A stretch of 64,000 bases of DNA from Hydrangea macrophylla (taxonomy: Eukaryota; Streptophyta; Magnoliopsida; Cornales; Hydrangeaceae), in contig CM066993.1 of the NCBI GenBank assembly GCA_033977485.1, forward strand, positions 27,146,001-27,210,000. The letters are read 5' to 3'. Shown piece after piece: positions 1-10,320 of this stretch. The stretch's first letter is position 1; each line of letters starts with the position of its first letter. A model generated the notes under the pieces. That model was given only the letters and a program-made list of their open reading frames with translations. It was not told the DNA's origin and searched no databases. The position numbers and the translations under genes are program-made.

Positions 1-692
1 CTTTAGTGACTCCTAATCTAAGAGGATTATAAGGAATGAACTTGATCATACGTTCATGTTTCCCCTCGATCTAATCGTCCTTTCTCATCCATCCCAGGGA
101 TTGAGAGGTCTTCTTTTCTCAAAGATTAGCATGGATCATTCTAGCTTTAGCTTGCTAAGCATACTTTGATCCTTTTGGATTTATTTGTTTCAAGAACAAT
201 TCATGTCCCATTTACATTAGGGAAACTTAATTACTTGATATGTGATTAGACGATTTTTCCTAGGTTTATTTGTGTGATCTTTCACTTTTGTATCGTGTGG
301 TATTTGGCTTAGATCTTATGAATAATATCTTATCTTTTGATCTTCCATTTCAAGATTCTTATGTGATGTAATATACCTATCATAGTATTAATTGTCGAAT
401 CAAACATAGTAAAAGATGATTACTTGGATGCTAATTGAGGCCCGTCGAGAGAAGGGGTGAGTTGAGGGTGTTTTAGTTGTGACAAAGGCTCCTTCCTTTC
501 TCGTACCAAAACTCTAAACCAAGTTCTTTGGTTATGAAGGGTCGGTGCCTTTTATCCATTTGGGTGAGTCAAATTAGGTTTCTTGGTTCCTTAAAGACCA
601 AGTGGCGACTCTGTATATGTTTTCAATAGACATTTTCTTTTCCTTTCAAAACGATTTCAAACAAACAAGAAGTGGAATTCCGCGTGTCCACA
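1..692 (+). repeat. T1 5' LTR, 3'-terminal part
   Basis: Aligns almost colinearly with 11833 to about 12517; a few percent of positions differ by eye. It ends GTGTCCACA just before the primer site. The start of this LTR lies outside the window. Confidence 0.88.
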
Positions 693-695
693 ATC

Positions 696-713
696 TGGCG
701 ACTCTGCTGGGGA
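696..713 (+). other. T1 primer binding site (tRNA-Arg type)
   Basis: TGGCGACTCTGCTGGGGA lies 3 bases after the LTR. Its reverse complement ends in CCA, as a tRNA 3' end must. This is the primer site known from Ogre/Tat elements, assigned there to tRNA-Arg. Confidence 0.85.
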
Positions 714-1389
714 TATTTATTTTCAAAACAAAATAATACAGAGGTTTGCCTCATAAGAAGCATCCTTAAAATCATCTTTTTACTGTGTCTGGTTCACCGC
801 ATTGCACTCCTGCATCTTCCCTCCGACTGTGTCTGAAACGCGGCGCTGACATTGTTCAAGTCTTGCTGTGCCAGGGCACAAGTCACTGTTGATACTGTAC
901 CTTCCAAGGTATATCAAAAAGAGTAAAAACCTCCGTACTGTCTCTCTGACAATATATTGGAACTCTCGTCAATGGACCCTCTTTGACTAAACCCAGCCTT
1001 TGCATATAGATTTCTATAGAACTTTTCATAGGACTGTTAATTTATCTTTTCAAATAGGACAATGTGATATAAACTGCTGTATGCCCTGGTGGGATTACCT
1101 GCGCGGTGTAGACGCTTATGTGGCATAGAACAGAACCTCTTTCTTATGATTCCCAAGGCAATCACTCACATGTGATTACATTGAGTTGACATGCCTAGGC
1201 ACCATGACAAGGATGTCTGTTCCTTGTTTACAAAGATATACACTGCAAACCTTGTTTGTTGGTCCTAAGACAAAGGAGTATGAAAACTTGCTAGATAGTA
1301 TGATCACCATCATCACTCGCTCCCATCATATTTACCAGTTTTGCCCAGAAACTTTGTCTAAATATCCCAGATATACATACTAGTTTTTC
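714..1389 (+). other. T1 leader, no gene seen
   Basis: Untranslated leader between primer site and the first repeat array. A 65-codon reading frame at 1186-1383 has no recognisable family and runs into the repeat, so it is not called as a gene. Confidence 0.6.
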
Positions 1390-2290
1390 CCAGAAACTCA
1401 GAAACTCTGTCCAAATCACCTAGATTTCCCCGAAATCCCTATTTCTCCCTGAAACTCTGTCTAAATCTCCCAGATTTCCCAAATATACCTATTTTTCCAT
1501 AAACTTACCCAAATGTACCTGTTTCTCCCAAAACACTGCCCGAACTATCCAGATAGATATCCTTGCTTCTCTTAGCAACTCTGTCCAAATCACCCAGAAG
1601 CCCATGTTTCACCCAAAAACTCTAAAATCCATGTTTCTCCCAGAAACTCTCGTATATACCTGTTTGTTCCAAAAACTCTGCCCAATTTATCCAGATTTTG
1701 CAAAAATTCTAGTTTCACCCAGAGATCCCTGTTTCTCCCCAGATTACCCAAAAACCTCAGTTTCTCTTAGAAACTCCGATATACTTGTTTCTCCCAGAAA
1801 CTCTGTCCGACTTACCTAAATATACCTGTTTTCCCAGAAGCTATGTCCAAATCTCCCAGATTTCCCTAAATCCCAGCAACTCCATCCAAACTTCCCAGAA
1901 ATGTCTAGATGTACCAATTTCTCCAAAAAAAATCCCAAACATAACCAGTTTCTCCCAGAAATTCTGTCCAGTTTCTCAGAAATACCTGGATATAGCCAGT
2001 TTCTCCCAGAAACTCTGTCTAAATTTCCCAGAAATACCCATAGTACTTGTTTCTCCCAAAAACTCTGCCCAAATCACCCAGAAATGCCCAAATATACTTG
2101 TTTCTCCTAGAAACTTTATCCATATTTCTTAGAAATACCTAAATACCAGTTTCTCCTAGAAGCTCAGTCCAAATCAACCAGAAATCCCTATTTCTCCTAG
2201 AAATTCAAATAGCTTCTAAAAATTTCTCCGAATCTTCCAAATCCTCGTTTCTCCTAGAAACTCTATCCAAAATTTCCAAAGTATCCCGGA
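1390..2290 (+). repeat. Degenerate ~50-bp tandem repeat in T1
   Basis: Units begin GTTTCTCCCAGAAACTCTGT and recur at about 50-51 bp in the best part (1950-2160), with shorter, more decayed units upstream. The reading frames of 69-115 codons across it are low-complexity by-products of the repeat. Confidence 0.8.
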
Positions 2291-2777
2291 AATCCCTGTT
2301 GTCCCTTGGTGATCGTACTGGAAAGTAAGGTTAGCACACTCTGTATAGCTAGGACCTTATTTGTTTAACTGCTATCTGTTAAAAGTAGGGGCATCATATC
2401 GATTAGGGCTTGCATCCGCATTCTTGTCTCATATGCATACACAATTCATGTCAGTTCGCATGCACGCACATCCCATCAGTCTCACATATGTCAGTCTTTA
2501 CACATCAAATGCATAAGTATCATCATCCTCACCCATCTCAATCATTGTACAGAAGTCATATACTTACTGCAACTGTCCTCGGTTCGCATCGTTAAATCCC
2601 TCAAAATTCTGATCATCTCCTCCCGCTAGGAGTCCATAAGAAGTATTTTTGCGCCTCTGCTAATTTGGGCTTTTACTTCTATTTGCAAAAAACGTAGCCC
2701 CGGGTAAGGACACTATTGTACCTCCCCGAATTCATTGTCGTGATCGCGAGCTAGCCCAGGCTATCATAAACCCACTA
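2291..2777 (+). other. T1 sequence upstream of gag remnant
   Basis: Unique, non-repetitive stretch. It has a CA-rich part at 2410-2600 with a 61-codon frame of no known family. No promoter or gene is recognised. Confidence 0.5.
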
Positions 2778-3380
2778 ATGGCCTACCAAGCTCTTGAAGG
2801 GAAGGTTAACAAACTACAAACCACTGTTGAAAATCTAAGTTTAAGGATAAGCCGATTTGAGAAGATGGTGCAGAGCATCAATAAAAGGGAGTATGGGTTG
2901 TGCGACGCTGTCGATCCAAACCCATTTCCATATCTGAATCCTTACTCATGTCCAAGTCCACACCCTTGCCTGGGTAATCCTATTTCATATCCAAACACAA
3001 GAGCCACTCCGAGGACCCACATGAACTCAAAGTTTAACAAAGCCCGCAACCCAAGAACCTTTACCAACCTGGGTATGCCGTTGTCCGTTATCCTTGATAA
3101 CCTCATCACAAAGAGGCACCTCCAACTTCTTCAGCCTCGTGCTGGTATCCCTTCGCCTAACTGTAACCTGTCCAAATGTTGTGCCTACCACCAAGGCCCA
3201 GGTCACGACACCGACAGCTGCATGAGCCTTCGCCATGATATCCAAGACCTCATCGATCAGAAAATCATTGAGCCTTCACCCATCCAACCCTATGTCAACC
3301 AAAATGTCAGCTTCATCGAACCTAAAGCCCCTGGCTCATCTGTTCAAATGATCCCTTTTACTGATACCCATGACTGTTGA
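2778..3380 (+). pseudogene. Tat-type gag remnant, 200 codons
   Basis: Open frame of 200 codons. Residues 1-40 look coiled-coil-forming (LEGKVNKLQTTVENLSLRI). Residues about 135-165 hold a zinc-finger-like C-x2-H...H-D-x4-C pattern (CAYHQGPGHDTDSC followed by LRHDIQDLID), which is typical of the C-terminal part of Tat/Ogre gag. The central capsid-like part expected between these two ends is not recognisable, so the frame looks like an internally deleted gag. The coiled-coil start and the ATG at 2778 agree with the usual Tat gag start. Nothing follows it that resembles protease or RT. It could still make a short nucleic-acid-binding protein. I infer loss of function from the missing core, not from stop codons. 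Confidence 0.6.
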
Positions 3381-4084
3381 ACCTGTGCCGGTGAAGCGAT
3401 GGTGTTTGGGACTTTTGCTAGCAAAACAAATGAGGATGCTCTTTCAAAAAAAAAAAAGAATAAGCGAGTCACCGTGACACTCCATTTGAGACCAAGCCGA
3501 GTCTAGTCGAGTCTATCCTATGTTTTGAATCTATTTCAAGTTTAGTCTTGTTGTCGAGTCTGTCAGTCTTCAAGTTGTTATGAGTCTGTGTCGAGTAATG
3601 TAATCCTTCTTCTTTTGATGAAATAAAATCTCATTTTTGTCTAATTTGTTGTGTCTAGTCATTAATGCACGAATCATCGAACTGAAATGTCACTTTTCAA
3701 ATTACCATAGATATTGCTCTGCTAATATTTTTTCTGCAACAAAACAAAAAAGAATCCTAAAAGGTCAAAGTCGATTTCACGCTGACACCGATGAAGAGCT
3801 GAGAATTGAATAGTCTTACTTTAAGAATTTAAATATGTTCTTGCCTCAATCTTGAAAAGACATGTTTGAAACTGACTTGGGGCTTGCCCAACACCCTTTT
3901 CCCACCATTTCAAAGCCTTGAACCCAATCCAATGGGGAGCTATACAATCTGTCTATTGAAAGCAGTGTAGACTTAGTCCTTGATGGTAGCCAAACACTTT
4001 CAATGAGTTTCTTCTCCTCTTTCAAAACAAAAAAAAAACAAAACAATAAGAAAAAAAAAAGAAAGAAAAGGAAAGAAAAGAAAA
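3381..4084 (+). other. T1 untranslated stretch after gag
   Basis: No coding family seen. It contains an A-run at 3447-3457 and a GA-rich, A-rich stretch at 4020-4084. A 102-codon frame on the - strand (3846-4154) is a phenylalanine-rich shadow of the A/G-rich run. Confidence 0.5.
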
Positions 4085-4089
4085 GCTCG

Positions 4090-4118
4090 CTAGGTTGAAA
4101 ACCCGAAAGGGCACCTAG
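4090..4118 (+). other. Tat hairpin, copy 1 (CCC-GAAA-GGG)
   Basis: Outer arms CTAGGT 4090-4095 and ACCTAG 4113-4118 are perfectly complementary. They enclose CCC 4102-4104, loop GAAA, GGG 4109-4111. It is followed by GCAAAAGTTAGAGC. Confidence 0.6.
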
Positions 4119-4554
4119 GCAAAAGTTAGAGCTGAAAAAGGTGTTGATTTCCAAGATTTGACCTTAGCTAGTCAAAATTATGGAGAAAATGAAAGGAAGA
4201 AAATTTTCGTGATACAGAGAATTGTACACTTCAAGGTACATCATGAGAACATGCCTAGATCATATTTCAAAAGGCTCGGAATAACCATAAATAAATTTCA
4301 AGAACTGATATGCACATTCTGGAATTATGAAATTGTGATAAAAAGATCTCACAAGAATCAACTACATGAAAAGTAAAATTGACTAGCTAGGCGAAAGTGA
4401 AAAGGATCAATCCTCAGAAAGAAAAGAAATGAAAAGAAAAGAAAAGAAAGGGAGATTGAAACAAAATCCTTTTATTCAAGGCTACCACAAGTGAGCTAAG
4501 TTTAAACTTCTTTAACGATTGGTTTGAAAAACCCCCAACCACTTTCTTTCAAGA
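4119..4554 (+). other. T1 untranslated stretch
   Basis: Includes a GA-rich run (AAAAGAAAAGAAAAG type) near 4420-4450. A 72-codon frame at 4158-4376 has no recognised family. Confidence 0.45.
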
Positions 4555-5030
4555 CCTTGCCTTGAACTACGCTTGACCTGATTCCTACTTAGGGATACAT
4601 AGGCAACCTCATCAGTTCGATCGACATCATCTTAATCAAACCAATTTCTTTCAAGACCTTGCCTTGAACTACGCTCGACCTGATTCCCACTCAAGGATAC
4701 ATAGGAAACTGCATCGGTTCGGTCATCCCACCTACATAAAAATAACCCAACTTTCTTCAAGCCTTGCCTTGAACTACGCTCGACCTGATTCCCACTCGGG
4801 GATATATAGGCAACCGCATCGGTTCAGTCATCCCACCTATCTAAAAAAGAACCCAAATTTCTTCAAGCCTTGCCTTGAACTACGCTCGACCTGATTCCCA
4901 CTCGGGGATACGTAGGCAACCGCATCGGTTCGGTCGACACCATCAATATTAACCCCTCTTCTTTAAAGGTCCTGGCCCGAACTTCGTTGGACCTGATCCC
5001 CGCTTGGGGGTACGTAGGCAGACTTTTAAA
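4555..5030 (+). repeat. ~104-bp tandem repeat carrying the Tat GATACGTAGGCA motif
   Basis: Five units starting near 4555, 4657, 4762, 4868 and about 4967 (spacings 102, 105, 106, about 99). Each has CCTTGCCTTGAACTACGCT, then GACCTGATTCCC, then GGATACGTAGGCA. The same core occurs once near the purine tract of T1 (9063-9110) and of T2 (12963-13010), so the array looks like an amplified copy of that conserved element. The last unit is the most diverged. Confidence 0.85.
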
Positions 5031-5050
5031 AAGAAAAGAAGGATGGCTCG

Positions 5051-5079
5051 CTAGGTCAAAAATCCGAAAGGACGCCTAG
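5051..5079 (+). other. Tat hairpin, copy 2 (TCC-GAAA-GGA)
   Basis: Outer arms CTAGG 5051-5055 and CCTAG 5075-5079; inner stem TCC 5063-5065, loop GAAA, GGA 5070-5072. Relative to copy 1 the first inner pair changed from C-G to T-A on both sides. Followed by GCAAAAGTTAGAGC. Confidence 0.6.
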
Positions 5080-5135
5080 GCAAAAGTTAGAGCTAAATCC
5101 AAAGTGAGCAATAACAAAAGAGAGAAAAGAGCTCT

Positions 5136-5159
5136 CTAGGTCACCTCACTGGTGCTTAG
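5136..5159 (+). other. Tat hairpin, copy 3 (CACC-TCACT-GGTG)
   Basis: Outer arms CTAGG 5136-5140 and CTTAG 5155-5159 pair with one G-T wobble; inner arms CACC 5142-5145 and GGTG 5151-5154 are perfect. The following GCAAAAGTTATGAGC matches the other two copies. Confidence 0.55.
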
Positions 5160-5230
5160 GCAAAAGTTATGAGCATCTGCGAGATTAAAGTCACGATCCT
5201 TGCCTCAAGCCAAAAATCACCTTCCACAGT

Positions 5231-5440
5231 AGGGGTAAACTTCGGCTACTCGCCTCGTTTGCCTAAATTTTACTGTCAACCCTTCATAAAAGAGGTAAAC
5301 TTCGGTCACCTACCTCGTTTGCCTAAAACCTCCAATAAACCATCATTTCAAACTCGGGGCAAACTTCCGTCACCCACCTCATTTGCTTATGAATTCCACT
5401 TCCTATACCTCAAACTAGGGGCAAACTCCATTTTCCTAAC
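5231..5440 (+). repeat. ~62-bp tandem repeat, about 3.5 units
   Basis: Units start at 5231, 5291, 5355 and 5416 with GGGGTAAACTTCGG-like sequence followed by a CACCTACCTCGTTTGCCTAA core. The 111-codon frame at 5169-5504 is a by-product. Confidence 0.72.
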
Positions 5441-6340
5441 ACGATCCCTTCACACCAAGGGCAAGTTTTTAAGTCACCAAGTTGTTTTGAAAATTTTGAA
5501 ATAGAGCATCTTTTATTCTAAAAGCTAAGGCACTAATTCAAAGTACTACCTAGGAGAAGTAGAGAATTGATTAGATTAATAGGGAGGAGTCTTCAAAAAC
5601 TAAATTTATCAGCAAAGTACTATCATATTAAGATGAGGAGTGAACATAAAAGATGAGCAGTACACCATTTATGACAGAGACACATTTAATTATGCTAATT
5701 TGGGCATTTCGTGTCGTTACTTTTGTCGAGTCAATCCTTCTTTGGTTGAGTTAGTAATAATCTAATCGAAACTATATCAGAGTTCAAGGTTCATACAAAC
5801 CAACTCATTTTCCTTGTCATTGTTGTTGTTGTCAAGTCCATTTGTTCTAATGGTCTCAAATGTATGGGTTTAAAGTGATTACCAATTATAAAACCTGTGG
5901 ATACAAGCAGAAATTCCAAACACCATTACTGCACTTGTCAAGTCTACAACATGATATGAGTCCTAAGACCCTCGAGCATTGGTGATATCCCCAATCACAG
6001 TCACTTGTCTTCATAAATCAGTTCATAAGATACACTGGCTATCTTCTACCAGCTACTCAGCAACCAAGCCAAAACTATGTCACGAATGGTCTTCATCCCC
6101 AACTGAATTACTCTATTCACAATGCAATCATTCTTTCCCCAGCTGAATCTTCTCATTCCCAACAGAGCTAGTTCATCTCTAGAAGAGTGTCCTGAAGAAA
6201 TATAGTGTATCTCAGTCAAGACTACATTCTTTCCTCAGATGAAAGAGTTGTTCATCCCTAGTAGATTCAATATAATCCCCAGCAGGCATATTAATTCGTC
6301 AGTCCTTTTGATCACAGTTAGTCCAACCATTGGTCCAAGC
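5441..6340 (+). other. T1 untranslated stretch, no gene seen
   Basis: Non-coding and mostly unique. No motif recognised beyond short scattered similarities to the neighbouring arrays. Confidence 0.5.
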
Positions 6341-6800
6341 CATGACAGTCACAGTAGTTCACTATCGACTTGTCATCTTGATTCGTACATCATCATCAAT
6401 CCATGACAATCACAGTAGTTCACTATCGACTCGTCATCTCGATTCGTACATCATCAGTTCAATCCATGACAGTCACAGTAGTTCACTGTCGACTCGTCAT
6501 CTTAATTTGTACATCATCAATCCATGACAGTCACAGTAGTTCACTGTTGACTCATCATCTCAATTCGTACATCATCAGTTCAATCCTTGACAGTCACAGT
6601 AGTTCACTATCGACTTGTCATCCCGATTAGTACATCATTAGTCCTTCTGATCACGGTTAGTCCAACCGTTGATTCAATCCATGATAGTCACAGTAGTTCA
6701 CTGTCGACTCGTCATCTCGATTTGTACATCGTTAGTCCAATCCATAAAAGTCATAGTAGGTCACTGTCTACTCGATTCGTGCATCGTCAGTTCATTAATC
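6341..6800 (+). repeat. ~60-bp tandem repeat, about 7 units
   Basis: Units start with CATGACAGTCACAGTAGTTC near 6341, 6402, 6465, 6523, 6585, 6680 and 6741, followed by a CTCGTCATCTCGATTCGTACATC core broken into shorter variants. One interval is longer (about 95 bp) because a GATCACGGTTAGTCCAACC segment intervenes. Frames of 65-75 codons here are repeat by-products. Confidence 0.85.
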
Positions 6801-6849
6801 ATCATTAGTTCACCATAACTCTTATTCAAAATATATCGTGTTCATCGTC

Positions 6850-7100
6850 CCTTCTAGATTGAGGCAAATCTGTTGTCATCAGCCTTTTAGATTGAGGCAA
6901 ATGCTTCAGTGTCAGCCCTCTAATTTGAGGCAAATCCTTCATTGTCAACCCTCTAGATTGAGGCAAATTTGTTGTCATCAGCCCTCTAGATTGAGGCAAA
7001 TCTTTTGTCATCAGCCCTCTAGATTAAGGCAAATACTTCGTTGTCAGCCCTCTAAATTGAGGCAAAAATTTTATTGTAGACCCTTTGGATTAAGGTAGGA
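6850..7100 (+). repeat. 33-bp tandem repeat, about 7 units
   Basis: Unit core TAGATTGAGGCAAAT followed by a TTGTCATCAGCCC-like half, period 33 bp. Because 33 is a multiple of three, the array stays open as an 86-codon frame with an 11-residue repeat (RLRQICCHQPS). I read that as a by-product. Confidence 0.85.
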
Positions 7101-7499
7101 CTTTCACGTCCACTAGTTATCTCGGACTACCCCATTCACTCTTTGATACCTGGGACTACCAAGTCTGTCAATCATCTTAGGGATTCTATGTCCATCATTA
7201 GTGCTTCCACGTCCGTCAATCATCTTGGAGGCCTGAATAGGTTTTTCAGACCGACCATTGTAAGATTTGATCAACCATGAGAGATCAAAGTTGAATCCTG
7301 GTTCTCAGTCAAGAATTAAAATAGTTAAGAGAGATTCTCAGAGAATCCCATACCATCCCCAACAGAACCTGAACCAAATTTTCGGATTGGTCATCATAAA
7401 AATTGGCCAACGATTGAAAAACACCGCCCGCAGTCAAAAGATGCCGGCTCCGAGGGCAATCTTTATCTATTCACAATCCAAGGCTCCATGTCCATTGGT
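7101..7499 (+). other. T1 stretch with weak repeats
   Basis: Loose repetition of a CACGTCC...GTCAATCATCTT phrase between 7110 and 7230; otherwise unique. A 102-codon frame starting at 7267 runs into the next array and is not supported as a gene. Confidence 0.45.
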
Positions 7500-8640
7500 A
7501 ATCGTGAGCTTTCCCACTTATCGTGAGCTTTCTCATCCCTTTGTCAAAAATCGTGAGCTTTCTCACTTATCGTGAGCTTTCTCACTTATCATGAGCTTCC
7601 TCACTCCTTCATTCAAAATCGTGAGCTTTCTCACTTATCATGAGCTTCCTCACTCCTTCGTCTAAAATCGTGAGCTTTCGCACTTATCGTGAGCTTTCTC
7701 ACCATTTTGTCCAAAATTGTGAGCTTTTTCACTTATCGTGAGCTTTCTCACTTATCGTGAGCTTTCTCACTCCTTCGTCCAAAATCGTGAGCTTTCTCAC
7801 TCATCATGAGCTTTCTCACCCCTTTGTCCAAAATCGTGAGCTTTCTCACTTATCATGAGCTTCCTCACTCCTTCATCCAAAATTGTGAGCTTTTTCACTT
7901 ATCATGAGCTTTCTCACTTATCATGAGCTTCCTCACTCCTTTATCCAAAATCGTGAGCTTTCTCACTTATCGTGAGCTTTCTTACTTATCATGAGCTTTC
8001 TCACCCCTTTGTCCAAAATTGTGAGCTTTCTCACTTATCATGAGCTTCCTCACTCCTTCATTCAAAATTGTGAGCTCTCTCACTTATCGTGAGCTTTCTC
8101 ACTCCTTTGTCTGAAATCATGAGCTTTCTCACTTATCGTGAGCTTTCTCACCCCTTCGTCCAAAATCGTGAACTTTCTCACTTATCGGGAGCTTTCTCAC
8201 TTATTGTGAGCTTCCTCACTCCTTTGTCCAAAATCGTGAGCTTTCTCACTTATCATGAGCTTTCTCACCCCTTTGTCCAAAATCATGAGCTTTCTCACTT
8301 ATCGTGAGATTCTTCACTTATCATGAGCTTCCTCACTCCATCCAAAATCGTGAGCTTTCTCACTTATCGTGAGCTTCCTCACTCCTTTATCCAAACTCGT
8401 GAGCTTTCTTATTAATCGTGAGCTTTCTCACTTATCATGAACTTTTTCACTTATCGTGAGCTTTCTCACTCCTCTGTCCAAAATTGTGAACCCCCTCACC
8501 TACCCATTGGTTATCGTGAGCTTCCTCAAATATAGATCACGAGCTTCCTCAGCAAACAAAAATCGTGAGCTTCCTCACTCCCTTGTCAAAAATTATGAGC
8601 CCCCTCACCTACCTATCAGCTATTATGAGCTTTCTCGCTT
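7500..8640 (+). repeat. Tandem array of ~48 GTGAG-CTTT-CTCAC foldback units
   Basis: About 48 units by eye. They alternate 19-bp spacing (CGTGAGCTTTCTCACTTAT) and ~28-bp spacing with a TCCTTCGTCCAAAAT-like spacer. Each unit is self-complementary: GTGAG and CTCAC can pair around a 4-base CTTT or CTTC loop. Most variants (CATGAG for CGTGAG) are the C-to-T type seen with decay of methylated CpG. It lies in the region matching the repeat-rich 3' untranslated part of Tat elements. Confidence 0.9.
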
Positions 8641-9254
8641 GTCGATTATCGCGAAACCCTTCTCTGATTGGCTATCTTGAACTTCCTTATCCATCGCTTG
8701 GTATCCAAGACTTTTGTGTTCGTCGATTATCTTTAATTGTCGTCCTCTGGGACCACACGTTTGATTACATTTGTTTGCGAAGCACACTTCCTGTAATTTA
8801 AGAAGTTTTCCAGAGACCCAGAGTCTTCAACACCTTGGTATCCTTATCAGGATCAACCACTGCATTAGATTCAACACTAGCACAACATAAGTCCACTCGG
8901 GGTGGCACACACCCCACAACACCAGTTCATACTAGGATTAGAACACAAAATATGATAGGACTCAGGACACAATTCATATCACGTCCATGCATTGCATATT
9001 ACTCTTATAGCATAGCATCTGCCTGATTGTTGTGTATGTGCATGTATGATTTATTCCTTTGTGCCCCGAACTACATCCTGGTCTGATTCTCCTTGGAATA
9101 CGTAGGCAGCTCACGCAAAGCGCGACCAGCACTAGCCTCAGCATCATTGCATCTTTTGCAACATTTTTTATCCTAAATCTATAGCCTCCAAAAGACCTGT
9201 CTCTTTAAAGCTTTGGCACTCGCTTGCGACATGCGTTGCCTCGCAAGTTCATGC
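8641..9254 (+). other. T1 3' untranslated tail with conserved GTAGGCA motif
   Basis: No coding family. Bases 9063-9110 carry CCCGAACTAC, TGGTCTGATTC and GAATACGTAGGCAGCTCAC, matching 12963-13015 in T2. The 9210-9254 segment also matches T2 13110-13165. These are the conserved pre-LTR ends of Tat-like elements. Confidence 0.6.
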
Positions 9255-9269
9255 CAAAGAGGGGCAAAC
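9255..9269 (+). other. T1 polypurine tract
   Basis: AAAGAGGGGCAAAC lies immediately before the TGTAGACACC start of the 3' LTR. It would prime plus-strand synthesis. T2 has the near-identical GAAGAGGGGCAAAT in the same place. Confidence 0.85.
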
Positions 9270-10105
9270 TGTAGACACCCCATTTTGTCGGCTATCAGAT
9301 TTAGGAGACCCATAGCTTATAATGATTGAAAAAGACTCAAAAGGACTCCTGGAAGTTAGTTCTATTTCTCAAAATGCTCAGAATGACCAAAATGCCCTTA
9401 AAAACCCGAAAACTCCTAGATTTGGACCAAAAGTTTTGGAAACATGATATGTCATAAGAAAGTAAGAAAATGAGTTTTTAAGTAAAATCAGATGAAATCG
9501 TCGGCTCCTAGAGACCCCCGGAAGTCCCGAAAGTTTCCAGAAAGTCCCCGTTGACCGGTTTGACCAAGTTTGACCAAGGTTTGACCGAAATCGTCCAAAT
9601 TTGCCGAAAAGTTTCAAAATCATTCTAGATTATGTGAAAAGTATTAAAATGAGTTTTAAAAGAAAATCGAACAAAAACGTCAGCTCTTGGGAGCTCCCCG
9701 AGGTTTCCAGAACTTCCCGGGAATCCCCAGTTTGACCAAAAGTTGACTTTTAAACTGGAGTATCGTAACAATTTTCAAACATTTTTCATGGATACTAGAG
9801 GTCAATAGCTTTTCAATGGTATATTGCACATAATTTTTGGATTTAAAACGAATTTATTATGAATTTCTGAAGGTGAAAAAGGTGATCAAATTAGCTTTTA
9901 TCGCGAATACCGTAAAACTTTTCAAAGTGACCTGACTCTAAAACATTTTATATAGAAAGTAGACTCTGATAGCTTTCCAACGGTATATCAGAAGCTTAGT
10001 TTGGAGTTTGTACTCATTTTCTGTGAATTTTTGACGAAATAGGGCATTTTCACGAATACAAGAACCTTTGGGGGCCTAAATATAATTTTTTGGGCATCTG
10101 AGGAG

Positions 10106-10168
10106 CAGTGCCGCGGCGGCACTGGGCCACTGCCATGACGGCACATGGCTAGTGCTGCAGCGGCACTC
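10106..10168 (+). promoter_or_regulatory. CG-rich palindrome cluster in T1 U3
   Basis: Contains CAGTGCCGCGGCGGCACTG (near-perfect palindrome) and two related half-palindromes built on GTGCCG/CGGCAC. It lies 140-205 bases upstream of the TATA box. Protein binding is inferred, not shown. Confidence 0.5.
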
Positions 10169-10310
10169 AACCCTCGCAGAGTCCATTTTTGTAATTTATT
10201 TGGGGGTCCAATTTGATTAATTAAAAACCAAAACGATGTAGTTTTATGTTCACAGATGTTTGGGACCAATGGGAGAACTTTCTAAATCCCAAAACCTCCC
10301 CAAATTAGCC

Positions 10311-10320
10311 TATATAAGCC
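10311..10320 (+). promoter_or_regulatory. TATA box of T1 LTR
   Basis: TATATAAGCC preceded by a C. It is the best TATA match in this LTR and sits before a GA-rich start region, so transcription probably begins near 10345. Confidence 0.6.

Noticed and set aside
2410..2595. 61-codon His/Ser-rich frame
   Set aside because: CA-rich low complexity, no homology recognised.
6838..7098. 86-codon frame with an 11-residue repeat
   Set aside because: By-product of a 33-bp tandem repeat; the opposite strand is equally open.
7500..8640. CRISPR-like regular repeat array
   Set aside because: Spacers are repeats themselves, unit lengths alternate, the context is a plant retrotransposon, and there are no cas genes.
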